Positions 28,674 through 38,289 of a stretch of DNA of 39,016 bases are shown in pieces (position 1 is the first letter of the stretch; the number at the start of each line of letters is the position of its first letter). Under the pieces are notes generated by a model that saw only the letters and a program-made list of their open reading frames with translations, made no database searches and was not told the origin of the DNA. Origin of the DNA: Deltaproteobacteria bacterium (GTDB lineage: Bacteria; Desulfobacterota; Dissulfuribacteria; Dissulfuribacterales; UBA3076). The translations under genes were made by a program, and so were the position numbers. The DNA lies in the NCBI GenBank assembly GCA_030262715.1, contig JAJSZR010000005.1:1-39016 (forward strand), written 5' to 3'.

Positions 28674-29126
28674 ATGATACGGAAAGCAAAGATATCAGAT
28701 GTAAGGTCCATTCACGCCTTACTTGCTCACTTTGCAGACCAGGGCCTACTATTGCCGCGTTCTCTCAGTGAGATATATGATCATCTACGGGACTATACCG
28801 TAATGGAGACATCTGATAACAATATTGTAGGTGTCGCGGCACTCAATATATGCTGGGAAGACCTGGCTGAGGTAAAATCTTTGGCAGTACGTGAAGACTA
28901 TCAGGCCAAGGGTATGGGAAGACAACTTGTGGAACAGTGCCTTTCAGAAACCGGTGCCCTTGGGGTTCACCGGGTCTTTACCCTCACGTATCAGCCAAAA
29001 TTCTTTGAAAAATTGGGGTTCAAATTGATAGATAAGAGTTCACTTCCCCAAAAAATCTGGGCAGACTGTATAAAGTGTCCAAAATTTCCGGATTGTGACG
29101 AAGTAGCACTTCTGGTGGAGCTTTGA
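28674..29126 (+). CDS. GNAT-family N-acetyltransferase, likely short N-acetylglutamate synthase
   Basis: [40 protein letters not shown]...[25 protein letters not shown]...FFEKLGF; arginine-gene context. Confidence 0.75.
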   Translation: MIRKAKISDVRSIHALLAHFADQGLLLPRSLSEIYDHLRDYTVMETSDNNIVGVAALNICWEDLAEVKSLAVREDYQAKGMGRQLVEQCLSETGALGVHRVFTLTYQPKFFEKLGFKLIDKSSLPQKIWADCIKCPKFPDCDEVALLVEL

Positions 29127-29130
29127 TTAT

Positions 29131-31665
29131 ATGTTTATAGATTTAGTTGCAAAGGTGATTGGCACCAAACACGACAGGGAGGTCAAGAAGCTACAGCCCC
29201 TCGTAGATCGTATAAATTCTCTCGAGTCAGAGATAAAGGCATTGTCTGACGCAGAACTCAAGGCAAAGACCCCTGAATTCAAGCAGCGGCTTGAAGGGGG
29301 AGAATCTCTGGATGAATTGCTCCCGGAGGCCTTTGCAGTTACACGGGAGGCAGCTCGCAGGGTATTGGGGCTCAGGCCCTTTGATGTGCAGCTTATGGGC
29401 GGGATTGTGCTGCATCAGGGCAAAATCGCCGAGATGAAGACCGGTGAAGGAAAGACTTTAGTGGCCACAATGCCGGTTTATCTGAATGCGCTTACCGGTC
29501 GCGGGGTCCATGTAGTTACTGTTAATGACTATCTGGCAACCCGCGATTCGGAGTGGATGGGACAGGTATATCGCTTTCTTGGTCTGGATGTTGGGGTAAT
29601 AGTTCATGGCCTTCAGGATACAGAGAGCAAAGCAGCCTATGGGGCCGATGTGACCTACGGCACCAATAACGAGTTCGGATTCGACTACCTTAGAGACAAC
29701 ATGAAGTACTCCTTGGAGGACATGGTACAGCGGGAATTTCACTATGCCATAGTAGACGAGGTGGACAGCATCCTCATTGATGAGGCCCGGACACCACTGA
29801 TTATTTCCGGCCCATCCGAAGATTCTACGGATCTTTACTACAGGGTCAACCAAATCGCCCCGCACTTGAAAAAGGACACTGATTTTACAGTAGATGAAAA
29901 GGCCAGGGCCGCCACCCTGACTGAAGAGGGTGTGACAAAGTGTGAAGGGCTTTTGGGAGTGAAAAACCTCTATGATCCTGCCCAGGCCGAGCTCCTTCAC
30001 CACGTGCAACAGGCCCTCAAGGCCCATGCCCTGTTCAAGAGGGATGTAGATTATTTAGTCAAAGACGGACAGGTGGTGATAGTTGACGAGTTCACAGGCC
30101 GCATTATGCCGGGAAGACGTTACAGTGATGGGCTGCACCAAGCCCTTGAGGCCAAAGAAGGCGTAAAGATAGAGAGTGAAAACCAGACTCTGGCCTCCAT
30201 AACCTTCCAGAACTTTTTCCGCATGTATGAAAAGCTCGCCGGCATGACGGGTACTGCCGACACAGAGGCAGCGGAGTTCCGGAAGATTTACAACCTGGAT
30301 GTCGTGGTAGTTCCCACCCACATGGATATGATTCGCAAGGACTATCCGGATATGGTCTTCAGGACAGAGAGCGAAAAATTTGAAGCTGCAGCCAAGGAAA
30401 TTAAATCCCTTCATGATCAGGGCCGGCCTGTCCTGGTGGGTAGCTCCAGCGTGGATAATTCAGAGCGGCTTTCAAAGATGTTGAAGCGCCAGGGAGTTAA
30501 ACATGAAGTCCTGAACGCAAAGCATCACGAGAGAGAGGCGGAAATCGTAGCCCATGCCGGGGAGAGAGGCAGGATTACCATTGCCACCAACATGGCAGGC
30601 CGGGGGACAGACATAGTCCTGGGTGAGGGAGTGGCCGATATGGGCGGGCTGCACATTCTCAGTATCGAGCGCCACGAGTCAAGGCGGATAGACAATCAGC
30701 TCAGGGGTAGGTCCGGCCGCCAGGGCGACCTCGGTTCTTCCAGGTTTTATCTGTCCCTGGAGGATGATCTCCTGCGCATCTTCGGATCAGATCGTATCTC
30801 CGGAATCATGGACAAGCTCGGTATGAATGAAGGAGAGCCTATTGAACACTCCATGCTGAGCAAGGCTATAGAGAACGCCCAGCGAAAGGTTGAGGCACAC
30901 AACTTTGAGATCAGAAAACACCTCCTTGATTACGATGACGTAATGAACAAGCAGAGAGAGGTGATTTACAGCCAGCGGAGGCAGATACTTGCCGGCGAGG
31001 ATATGCGAGAGGAACTCTATGGTTTTATTGATGATATAGCGGCAGATCTGGTAGATACCTATACGGAGGAAAAAGAGCCTTCGGAGGAATGGGACTGGAA
31101 GGCCCTGGAGGAACGTCTTCTTGGCCGGTTTTCTGTTCGTCTGGATATTTCTCAGGAAGAAAAAGAGGATTTAAATCAGTCGGGACTGGAAGAGAAAATA
31201 GCCAAGTCCGCAAGACAGGCCTACGAGAACCAGTTGGCCCGATTCGGAGATGAAGAGATGGCTCGGGTGGAGAGGTTCATAGTCCTCCAGACCCTGGACA
31301 ACTTGTGGAAGGATCATCTCCTCAATATGGACCATTTAAGAGAAGGCATAGGGCTGGTGGGCTACGGACAGAAGGATCCGCTTCAGGAGTATAGGCGCGA
31401 GGGTTATGACATGTTTATAGCCATGATCCAGCGTTTCAGAGAAGAGGCTATAAGTCTCCTGCTCCGGATTCGTCCTATGCGGGAAAGAGAAACTGAAGAG
31501 CTGGAGGCCCGGCACAGACAGCAACAGCAGCGCATGAGCTATGGCCGCGGAGATGGCGATGACAAGCCAAAGACTGTTAGGCGCAAAGGGAAAAAAGTAG
31601 GACGTAATGACCTTTGTCCCTGTGGCAGCGGTAAGAAATATAAGAAATGTTGCGGAAGGAAATGA
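29131..31665 (+). CDS. secA: Preprotein translocase ATPase SecA
   Basis: [29 protein letters not shown]...[14 protein letters not shown]...C-terminal [22 protein letters not shown]. Confidence 0.99.
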   Translation: MFIDLVAKVIGTKHDREVKKLQPLVDRINSLESEIKALSDAELKAKTPEFKQRLEGGESLDELLPEAFAVTREAARRVLGLRPFDVQLMGGIVLHQGKIAEMKTGEGKTLVATMPVYLNALTGRGVHVVTVNDYLATRDSEWMGQVYRFLGLDVGVIVHGLQDTESKAAYGADVTYGTNNEFGFDYLRDNMKYSLEDMVQREFHYAIVDEVDSILIDEARTPLIISGPSEDSTDLYYRVNQIAPHLKKDTDFTVDEKARAATLTEEGVTKCEGLLGVKNLYDPAQAELLHHVQQALKAHALFKRDVDYLVKDGQVVIVDEFTGRIMPGRRYSDGLHQALEAKEGVKIESENQTLASITFQNFFRMYEKLAGMTGTADTEAAEFRKIYNLDVVVVPTHMDMIRKDYPDMVFRTESEKFEAAAKEIKSLHDQGRPVLVGSSSVDNSERLSKMLKRQGVKHEVLNAKHHEREAEIVAHAGERGRITIATNMAGRGTDIVLGEGVADMGGLHILSIERHESRRIDNQLRGRSGRQGDLGSSRFYLSLEDDLLRIFGSDRISGIMDKLGMNEGEPIEHSMLSKAIENAQRKVEAHNFEIRKHLLDYDDVMNKQREVIYSQRRQILAGEDMREELYGFIDDIAADLVDTYTEEKEPSEEWDWKALEERLLGRFSVRLDISQEEKEDLNQSGLEEKIAKSARQAYENQLARFGDEEMARVERFIVLQTLDNLWKDHLLNMDHLREGIGLVGYGQKDPLQEYRREGYDMFIAMIQRFREEAISLLLRIRPMRERETEELEARHRQQQQRMSYGRGDGDDKPKTVRRKGKKVGRNDLCPCGSGKKYKKCCGRK

Positions 31666-31683
31666 AAAGGAAATTGCTATACT

Positions 31684-32886
31684 ATGAACTTTTTGGTCCC
31701 TGGTTTTAAGGGTTCAGCCGTCTCAGCCGGCATCAAGTATCAGGGACGCTTTGACCTTGGTCTAATAGCCTCTAATGAGCCTGCGGTATTGGCAGCCGTA
31801 TTTACCAGAAACGAGGTAAAGGCCGCCCCTGTCCTTGCAGGGCTTGATCGTCTCAGCAGGGGTGGACCTTATACCAGGGCTGTTGTGGTAAACAGCGGCA
31901 ATGCAAATGCCTGCACAGGCATTGAGGGCGTGGCCCATGTCCGCGAGATATGCGCTTTGGTGGCTAAAGAAATGGGCATAACTCCTGAGGATGTGATGGC
32001 CTCTTCAACAGGTGTGATCGGCCAACCTCTTCCCATAGGACGGATAAGAAATGCCATTCCGATACTTGTGAGAGGTCTTTCTGAAAATGGGCTGGAAGCT
32101 GTGGCAGACGCCATCCTCACTACGGACACGGTTCGGAAGACAGCCGTCAGGCACATTGATATTGGTGGTGTAGGGGTAACTGTTGCCGGCATGGCAAAGG
32201 GCGCCGGAATGATAGGGCCCAATATGGGTCTTCCCCAGGCCACTATGCTCTCCTTCGTCCTGTCAGACGCAAGGATAGATCCGGCCTGGTGGCAGAGTGC
32301 GCTTGAAAGGACCGTATCAGACACGTTTAACCGGATTACCATAGACGGGGATACCAGCACGAATGACTCTGTTATGGCCATGGCTAACGGTCTTGCCGGA
32401 AATATGGAGATCAACGATATTCAATACGGAGAGACCTTTAAGTATGTACTCAAAGATTTACTACAGGACCTGGCCCGGCAGATTGTCAAGGACGGCGAAG
32501 GTGTGACCAAGTGTGTAACCCTGGTCGTAAGGGGAGCGAGGACCGGAGATGAGGCGGACAGGATAGCCAGGACGATTGCCGGATCTCCACTTGTGAAAAC
32601 GGCCTTTTTCGGGGAAGACCCTAACTGGGGTCGCATACTTGCTGCAGCAGGCCGGGCGGGTTTTCCCCTGGACCAGGGACTGATCAGTCTGGCCTTTGAT
32701 GACATCGAGATCGTGAGAATGGGTACGGGTGTCGGCAAAGAGGCTGAAGACCTGGCCAAAAAAGTCATGACTGCCGGAGAGTTCACAGTTGTTTTGGACC
32801 TGGGTCTTGGGCAAGAAGAGGCCCGTATTTTGACCAGCGACCTTTCAATTGATTACGTGCGGATCAACGCAGATTATTGTACATGA
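31684..32886 (+). CDS. argJ: Glutamate N-acetyltransferase / amino-acid acetyltransferase ArgJ
   Basis: VVNSGNANACTG...MASSTGVIGQPLP...GMAKGAGMIGPNM-ATMLSFVLSDA...FNRITIDGDTSTNDSV...GEDPNWGRILAAAGRAG. Confidence 0.98.
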   Translation: MNFLVPGFKGSAVSAGIKYQGRFDLGLIASNEPAVLAAVFTRNEVKAAPVLAGLDRLSRGGPYTRAVVVNSGNANACTGIEGVAHVREICALVAKEMGITPEDVMASSTGVIGQPLPIGRIRNAIPILVRGLSENGLEAVADAILTTDTVRKTAVRHIDIGGVGVTVAGMAKGAGMIGPNMGLPQATMLSFVLSDARIDPAWWQSALERTVSDTFNRITIDGDTSTNDSVMAMANGLAGNMEINDIQYGETFKYVLKDLLQDLARQIVKDGEGVTKCVTLVVRGARTGDEADRIARTIAGSPLVKTAFFGEDPNWGRILAAAGRAGFPLDQGLISLAFDDIEIVRMGTGVGKEAEDLAKKVMTAGEFTVVLDLGLGQEEARILTSDLSIDYVRINADYCT

Positions 32887-32986
32887 AAATTCGCCACCCG
32901 CTCGCTGCGCTCACTTGATACACACAGACGAGCACTGACTTCTTATCACCTCTGTGATTTGGCGGTTCACGGGTTTTTGAAAGGAA

Positions 32987-33280
32987 TTATGCTGCAACAA
33001 CCTCACCAAACTCTTCAACCTCAGTAGGCTTTTGTTCAGCAAGCCAAAGATCTAACTTTGCCTGCATGTATAGCCAACTTTCAGGGGATGTTTTTGTCGC
33101 CTTAGCTATCCTGACCGCCATTTCCGGGCTCATTGATGCTTTGCAATTGATTAATGCTGATAAAGTCTTTCGAGTAACTCCTAAGCATTTTGCAGCGTCC
33201 GTTACTGTTAAACCAAGAGGTTTAATAACGTCTTCCCGTAAAACTTCCCCAGGATGGGTAGGTCTTCTGCGGCTAATCAT
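32987..33280 (-). CDS. higA: HigA-family antitoxin (XRE HTH)
   Basis: RRPTHPGEVLREDVIKPLGLTVTDAAKCLGVTRKTLSALINCKASMSPEMAVRIAKATKTSPESWLYMQAKLDLWLAE. Confidence 0.95.
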   Translation of the reverse strand: MISRRRPTHPGEVLREDVIKPLGLTVTDAAKCLGVTRKTLSALINCKASMSPEMAVRIAKATKTSPESWLYMQAKLDLWLAEQKPTEVEEFGEVVAA

Positions 33281-33297
33281 CTGAAACCCTCCAATAT

Positions 33298-33576
33298 TTA
33301 ATGATAATCTCGATAATCAACGGCAACTGCATCAGGTCCATGAAACTGAAAGGTGACTCGCCAATTGCCGGTAACCCACACTGACCAAGTTCCTTTTTCC
33401 TTTCCTGAAAGCCCATGTAATTTGAAACCAGGTAAATTCATATCTTGAGGCCTCATAGATGCATCTAATCGATCTAATATTCGTGCAAGCTTGGCGGCAT
33501 GATTTGGGTTAATATGGGTTTGGTTATCATCAAGAAAAAATTTCTGCAAACCTTTATGTCTGAAGGATTTAATCAC
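33298..33576 (-). CDS. higB: HigB-family toxin (RelE superfamily)
   Basis: MIKSFRHKGLQKFFLDDNQTHINPNHAAKLARILDRLDAS...MNLPGFKLHGLSGKEKGTWSVWVTGNWRVTFQF; upstream of higA. Confidence 0.95.
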   Translation of the reverse strand: MIKSFRHKGLQKFFLDDNQTHINPNHAAKLARILDRLDASMRPQDMNLPGFKLHGLSGKEKGTWSVWVTGNWRVTFQFHGPDAVAVDYRDYH

Positions 33577-33847
33577 TCAATAGTCCTGCTTTTCCTTTTA
33601 GCCTGTAACCCGTAACGTGTCAAGTAACATTTATAAATTGCTTTCTCATGGAAGGCATGGAGGGCTTCATATTGTTTAGGCCTGAGACAGGGAGAGTCGA
33701 ACCGGCACAAAAAAAGACAGAATAATGCTTTATTTGACGGGCGGGGATAAACCCTGCCCCTGGCGAAAAGGGAGGAAAGCAACTGCCCCAAACCAATCAG
33801 GATTATGTTTTTTGTATAGCTGGGTTGCGATGTTCCCATAAAATATG

Positions 33848-33935
33848 TGGTGCCCGGGGCCGGAGTCGAACCGGCATGAAGATGAACTTCGAGGGATTTT
33901 AAGTCCCTTGTGTCTACCAATTTCACCACCCGGGC
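33848..33935 (-). tRNA. tRNA-Leu (anticodon UAA), CCA encoded
   Basis: Reverse complement GCCCGGGTGGTGAAATTGGTAGACACAAGGGACTTAAAATCCCT...TGCCGGTTCGACTCCGGCCCCGGGCACCA: acceptor GCCCGGG/CCCGGGC, anticodon loop CTTAAAA, T-arm GGTTCGA, long variable arm. Confidence 0.97.
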
Positions 33936-34332
33936 TATTGCCTCAGACGCAAAAAACCTTTGAAAGCAATAGCACTCAATGCCATAAAAGTACAAGAAAT
34001 TTTTGGCATCATTACCATTAGAAAAGATCATACGCTCAAAAAAATCTATTGACAAGATACCAGTCCGAGCATAATTTACAAATTGCTATAGAGACTGGTT
34101 TGCAGCTAATTTTTGGAAAGACTTTCCTTTAATGTAAAAAATAAATGTCAAAAATCCCGCAAATCTTATCTCTCCATTGAATAAAACCTGAAAAAGTAAT
34201 ATAGAAGAACGGGCCTGAGCCAAGTTGCTGGAAAGTAAACCTATATTTTATAAAAAATGCGCAGCAGGTAGAAAGAATTATTACCTAATCCGGACAAGCC
34301 GGAACCAAACAGGTCTGAAGATAATAAAATTG

Positions 34333-34415
34333 ATCACGAAAGCACGAAAATACGAAGACACGAAAGCCTGAATGTTGTTTTATTTCGTGCTTTCAATCTT
34401 TCGTGTTTTCGTGAT
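34333..34415. repeat. Imperfect long inverted repeat built from TCACGAAAxCACGAAA units
   Basis: Left arm atcacgaaagcacgaaaatacgaagacacgaaagc; right arm tttcgtgctttcaatctttcgtgttttcgtgat. Confidence 0.7.
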
Positions 34416-34491
34416 TGTGTTTCAGAATTTTCTGCCAGAAAAAACGCGAAAATAATTACTAAGGTACTAAAGATAAAAAGGAGAAATTCAT

Positions 34492-35058
34492 ATGAAAATC
34501 GCGATCAGTGCAACTGGAAAAGACCTTTATTCTGCAATAGACCCCAGATTTGGAAGGGCCAGCTATTTTGTAATAGTTGACGCAGAAACAGGAAATATAG
34601 TCAACGTTATCGATAATTTAGCAGCCCAGGGTGCTGCCCAGGGTGCGGGTATTAATGCCGGCGCTCTTGTAGCCGGATCAGGTGCTCAGACGGTCTTGAC
34701 AGGACAAGTAGGGCCAAATGCCTTTGGAGTCCTCCATGCAGGCGGAATCAAGGTGATATCAAACGTAAGCGGAACTGTCGGGGAAGCAATAGAACAGTAT
34801 AGAAAAGGGGCGATTCCATCACCGGACGAAGGTCCCAGCGCTACGGAATATTCAGGCCAAACCTTTGGTCCATCGGTTGGTGGCCGCGGAATAGGCGGCG
34901 GCGGTAGAGGTCGTGGCATGGGTGGCGGAGGTCGTGGCATGGGTGGCGGATGCAGAGGTCGTGGAATAGCTGGCGGCGGTCGTGGCATGGGTGGCGGCGG
35001 CGGTCGTGGCATGGGTGGCGGTAGTGGAATAGGCAAAGGCAAAGTAATAGAACGTTAA
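34492..35058 (+). CDS. NifX/NifB-type dinitrogenase iron-molybdenum cofactor-binding-domain protein with Gly/Arg-rich C-terminal tail (Orp-like)
   Basis: MKIAISATGKDLYSAIDPRFGRASYFVIVDAETG...GAGINAGALVAGSGAQTVLTGQVGPNAFGVLHAGGIKVI; tail GRGMGGGGRGMGGG... Confidence 0.92.
   Translation: MKIAISATGKDLYSAIDPRFGRASYFVIVDAETGNIVNVIDNLAAQGAAQGAGINAGALVAGSGAQTVLTGQVGPNAFGVLHAGGIKVISNVSGTVGEAIEQYRKGAIPSPDEGPSATEYSGQTFGPSVGGRGIGGGGRGRGMGGGGRGMGGGCRGRGIAGGGRGMGGGGGRGMGGGSGIGKGKVIER
34880..35032 (+). repeat. Coding minisatellite-like repeat (ggtcgtggcatgggtggcgg units)
   Basis: Four near-identical ggtcgtggcatgggtggcgg units plus diverged copies encoding (G)GRGMGGG. Confidence 0.8.
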
Positions 35059-35083
35059 AGCACTTAAAAATAAGGAAATTGTT

Positions 35084-35917
35084 ATGAAACTTGCAGTGGC
35101 AAGTGGCAAGGGAGGAACTGGCAAGACTACGGTCTCAGTGAGCCTGGCTCTGGCAGCTAAGGGACCTGCTCAGCTCCTGGACTGCGATGTAGAGGAACCA
35201 AATGCCCATATCTTTTTGTCGCCTTCGATGGAACAAAAAAGACGCTGTACCCTCATAGTCCCAAGTGTAATTGAGAATAAATGTACATATTGCGGCAAGT
35301 GCCGTGATATATGCAGATTCAATGCTATTACGGTCTTTGAAAAGATCATAATGACCTTTCCGGAGCTCTGTCATTCCTGCCGGGGCTGCTTTCTGGTCTG
35401 CCCCGAGGATGCTCTGGCCGAAACAGAACGGGAAGTCGGGTTTGTCGAAAAAGGCCATGCCAACGGAATATCCTTTGTGCAAGGCAAATTGAGGGTAGGT
35501 GAAGCCATGTCCCCTCCTCTCATAAAGGCGGTAAAGGCAGAGGCACAAGACCCGTCCGAATGCCTGGTTATTCTGGACGCTCCGCCAGGCACCTCATGCC
35601 CGGTGATTGAAACTGTAAATGACGCAGACTATACATTACTGGTTACCGAGCCCACACCCTTTGGCCTTTACGACCTCAAGCTGGCAGTGGGAATGCTCAG
35701 AAAACTCGGGCGCCCTTTTGGTGTAATCCTTAACCGCTCAGACATGGGGAATGAAGCAGTTGAGACGTGGTGCAGACAGGAAAACATACCTATACATCTG
35801 AAGATCCCATTTGACCGTAAAATTGCCGAAGGTTACGCCAGAGGAGAGCCCCTTATTGTAAGTCGGCCGGACCTGCGCAACAGCTTTGAGTCCTTGCTGG
35901 AGGAGCTTGTACAATGA
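35084..35917 (+). CDS. MinD/ParA-type P-loop ATPase with inserted 2x[4Fe-4S] ferredoxin domain
   Basis: VASGKGGTGKTTVSVSLALA; CTYCGKCRDICRFNAI and CHSCRGCFLVCPEDAL. Confidence 0.95.
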   Translation: MKLAVASGKGGTGKTTVSVSLALAAKGPAQLLDCDVEEPNAHIFLSPSMEQKRRCTLIVPSVIENKCTYCGKCRDICRFNAITVFEKIIMTFPELCHSCRGCFLVCPEDALAETEREVGFVEKGHANGISFVQGKLRVGEAMSPPLIKAVKAEAQDPSECLVILDAPPGTSCPVIETVNDADYTLLVTEPTPFGLYDLKLAVGMLRKLGRPFGVILNRSDMGNEAVETWCRQENIPIHLKIPFDRKIAEGYARGEPLIVSRPDLRNSFESLLEELVQ

Positions 35918-36795
35918 GGGAAATCCTGATCTTGAGCGGTAAGGGAGGCACTGGGAAGACTACAATGGTTGGTTCTCTGGCAGCACTCGTGCCCAACACA
36001 GTTCTGGCTGATTGTGATGTAGATGCTGCAGATCTGCACCTGCTGCTTAATCCAAAAATCAAAAAGGAAACAGAGTTCTGGTCAGGTGTAACTGCAGAGG
36101 TGGATCCATCATTATGTACGGCATGTGGGATCTGTGAAGAACTTTGTCAGTTTGATGCAATAACAACCCTCGAATCAGCGGAGATTGATCCCTTATCCTG
36201 TGAAGGATGCGGAGTCTGTGCTGAATTTTGCCCGGAAGAGGCCATAAACCTCAAGGACAGTCTGTGCGGTTCGTGGTTTATTTCAGATACTGATTACGGG
36301 CCGATGGTCCATGCTCAACTTGGCATCGGGGAAGAAAACTCCGGAAAGCTGGTCAGCCTGGTAAAAAAAGAGGCCAAGGCCATTGCCGAGAAAATAAAGG
36401 CCGAATGGATACTGGTTGATGGATCACCCGGCATCGGCTGTCCTGTAATAGCGTCTCTTGCCGGTGCTGACCTGATACTCGTGGTTACAGAGCCAACAAC
36501 ATCCGGACTCCATGATCTCAACCGTGTGGTAGACCTTGCGGAACACTTTAAGATCCCTACATGCGTATGTATAAATAAATCAGACCTGAACCAGGAAGTT
36601 GCAGAAGAAATTCGAAAGACTTGCTTAAAAAGACAAATTTTCATGTTGGGGCTGATTCCATTTGATCCCGATGCCGTGTCAAGCGTGGTCGCTGGCAGAC
36701 CCCTGGTAGAAAACTCAGACGGGCCGGGTGCCATGGCTATCAGAGAAATCTGGAAAAAATTAGAAAAGATCGCCCTTGATCAGAAGAAAAAGTAA
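35914..36795 (+). CDS. MinD/ParA-type P-loop ATPase with inserted 2x[4Fe-4S] ferredoxin domain (paralog)
   Basis: LSGKGGTGKTTMVGSLAAL; CTACGICEELCQFDAI and CEGCGVCAEFCPEEAI. 4-nt overlap with the upstream gene. Confidence 0.95.
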   Translation: MREILILSGKGGTGKTTMVGSLAALVPNTVLADCDVDAADLHLLLNPKIKKETEFWSGVTAEVDPSLCTACGICEELCQFDAITTLESAEIDPLSCEGCGVCAEFCPEEAINLKDSLCGSWFISDTDYGPMVHAQLGIGEENSGKLVSLVKKEAKAIAEKIKAEWILVDGSPGIGCPVIASLAGADLILVVTEPTTSGLHDLNRVVDLAEHFKIPTCVCINKSDLNQEVAEEIRKTCLKRQIFMLGLIPFDPDAVSSVVAGRPLVENSDGPGAMAIREIWKKLEKIALDQKKK

Positions 36796-36905
36796 AAGTG
36801 CATGATGCAAAATGTCCGTTAATAGGATAAATTAGTTATCTGGCAATCTTTAACAGTGGCCGCAGGATTTTGGCCAAAAGGACTAATTATAGGGAGAATA
36901 AGCGA

Positions 36906-37787
36906 TTGAAGGAAAAACCAGCAAATCCTATGACAAATCCTGTTCTTGAGGAGCAGGACGAAAGGATTAAGGAAAGGCTACGGAACATAGACAATAAAAT
37001 CATGGTAATGAGCGGCAAGGGCGGTGTAGGGAAAAGCACCATATCCATAAATATGGCAATTGGGCTTTCCCTTGAAAATTATTATGTCGGCCTTTTGGAT
37101 GTGGATCTGCACGGGCCTAATGTGCCCAAAATGCTGGGTATTGAAAAGGGAGAGCTTCAACAGCGGCCGGATGGCACAGTTGGACCTGTTTACTACTCGC
37201 CCAACCTGAAGTTTATGTCTATAGAACCCCTTTTGCCCAAAAAAGATTCTGCGGTCATATGGCGTGGACCCCTCAAGACGTCTGCTATAAGGCAGTTTAT
37301 CTATGAAATCGAGTGGGGAAAGCTTGACTATCTGATAATTGACGCGCCGCCAGGGACTGGTGACGAGCCAATGACTGTGGCCCAGACCATACCCGATGCC
37401 TATGCAGTGTTAGTAACTACGCCTCAGGAGGTATCACTTCTGGATGTCAGGAAATCCATAAGCTTCTGCAAACAAGTCAAAATGCCGATATTAGGCATTG
37501 TAGAAAACATGAGTGGCATGATCTGTCCACACTGTGGCAAGGCCATAGACATTTTCAAAAAAGGTGGGGGGGAGAAACTGGCTAAAGAGTTGGATATTCC
37601 CTTCCTCGGACGCATCCCTGTTGATCCGAGGGTCGTCACCACAGGGGATGCCGGACGGCCGATTATTGCTTCATATCCCAATAGCCATACAGCAGATGCC
37701 TTTCAAAAAATAGGAAGAAACGTAATCAACGTCACACAGGCCTTAGCTGAAAAAAATAAAGAAAAGAAAGAGGAATCAAACACATGA
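36906..37787 (+). CDS. Mrp/NBP35-family Fe-S carrier ATPase
   Basis: IMVMSGKGGVGKSTISINMAIGLS...DVDLHGPNVPKMLG...IDAPPGTGDEPMT...NMSGMICPHCGKAIDIFKKGGGEKLA. TTG at 36906 after agggag preferred to the track start at 36870. Confidence 0.95.
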   Translation: MKEKPANPMTNPVLEEQDERIKERLRNIDNKIMVMSGKGGVGKSTISINMAIGLSLENYYVGLLDVDLHGPNVPKMLGIEKGELQQRPDGTVGPVYYSPNLKFMSIEPLLPKKDSAVIWRGPLKTSAIRQFIYEIEWGKLDYLIIDAPPGTGDEPMTVAQTIPDAYAVLVTTPQEVSLLDVRKSISFCKQVKMPILGIVENMSGMICPHCGKAIDIFKKGGGEKLAKELDIPFLGRIPVDPRVVTTGDAGRPIIASYPNSHTADAFQKIGRNVINVTQALAEKNKEKKEESNT

Positions 37788-38149
37788 AAATCGCAATACC
37801 AATTGAAAACGGGATGATGTGCAGCCATTTCGGCCATGCGGCCCAATTCGCTATAATAGATGTTGAGAATGGAAATATAGCCAAGACCCAACTCCTCGTA
37901 CCTCCTCCCCACGAGCCGGGCTCACTGCCGCAATGGCTTCACGAATTGGGAACTACACATTTAATATGTGGAGGAATTGGAGGCAGGGCAGTGGAGTTAA
38001 TAGCGGCTGCCGGGGTACAAGTCATTGCAGGTGTGACCAACATGGACCCGGCGCGGTTGATGGAGGATTTACTTGCAAACCGCCTGAAGGGTATAACAGG
38101 CTCCACATGTCCAGGACATGGCGAGGAAGGCCATCAGTGTCAACATTAA
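37784..38149 (+). CDS. NifX/NifB-type iron-molybdenum cluster-binding-domain protein
   Basis: MKIAIPIENGMMCSHFGHAAQFAIIDVENGNI...LGTTHLICGGIGGRAVELIAAAGVQVIAGV; 4-nt overlap with the mrp-like gene. Confidence 0.93.
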   Translation: MKIAIPIENGMMCSHFGHAAQFAIIDVENGNIAKTQLLVPPPHEPGSLPQWLHELGTTHLICGGIGGRAVELIAAAGVQVIAGVTNMDPARLMEDLLANRLKGITGSTCPGHGEEGHQCQH

Positions 38150-38168
38150 AGGCAGCCGTTGACGGCTC

Positions 38169-38246
38169 GAAATTAGAAATTAGAAATTTGGCCTTCGTGC
38201 TTTTGTTTCGTCTTTCCCAAATTTCTACTTTCCAATTTCTAATTTC
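38169..38246. repeat. Long inverted-repeat element, copy B
   Basis: GAAATTAGAAATTAGAAATTTGGCCTTCGTGCTTTTGT...CCCAAATTTCTACTTTCCAATTTCTAATTTC; same architecture as 23706-23834. Confidence 0.8.
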
Positions 38247-38289
38247 ATCATTCAAAATTCATAATCTCTTTAAGTAACAGGTGAATGCT

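Noticed and set aside
31869-32786. Long minus-strand ORFs of 181 and 121 aa
   Set aside because: Antisense to argJ, which is a clear full-length conserved gene on the plus strand.
33573-34055. 160 aa minus-strand ORF
   Set aside because: It reads through tRNA-Leu; the peptide VVKLVDTRDLKSL is the usual spurious translation of tRNA sequence.
34686-35042. Proline-rich minus-strand ORF (MPLPIPLPPPMPRPPPP...)
   Set aside because: Antisense of the Gly-rich repeat in the NifX-like gene; low-complexity artefact.
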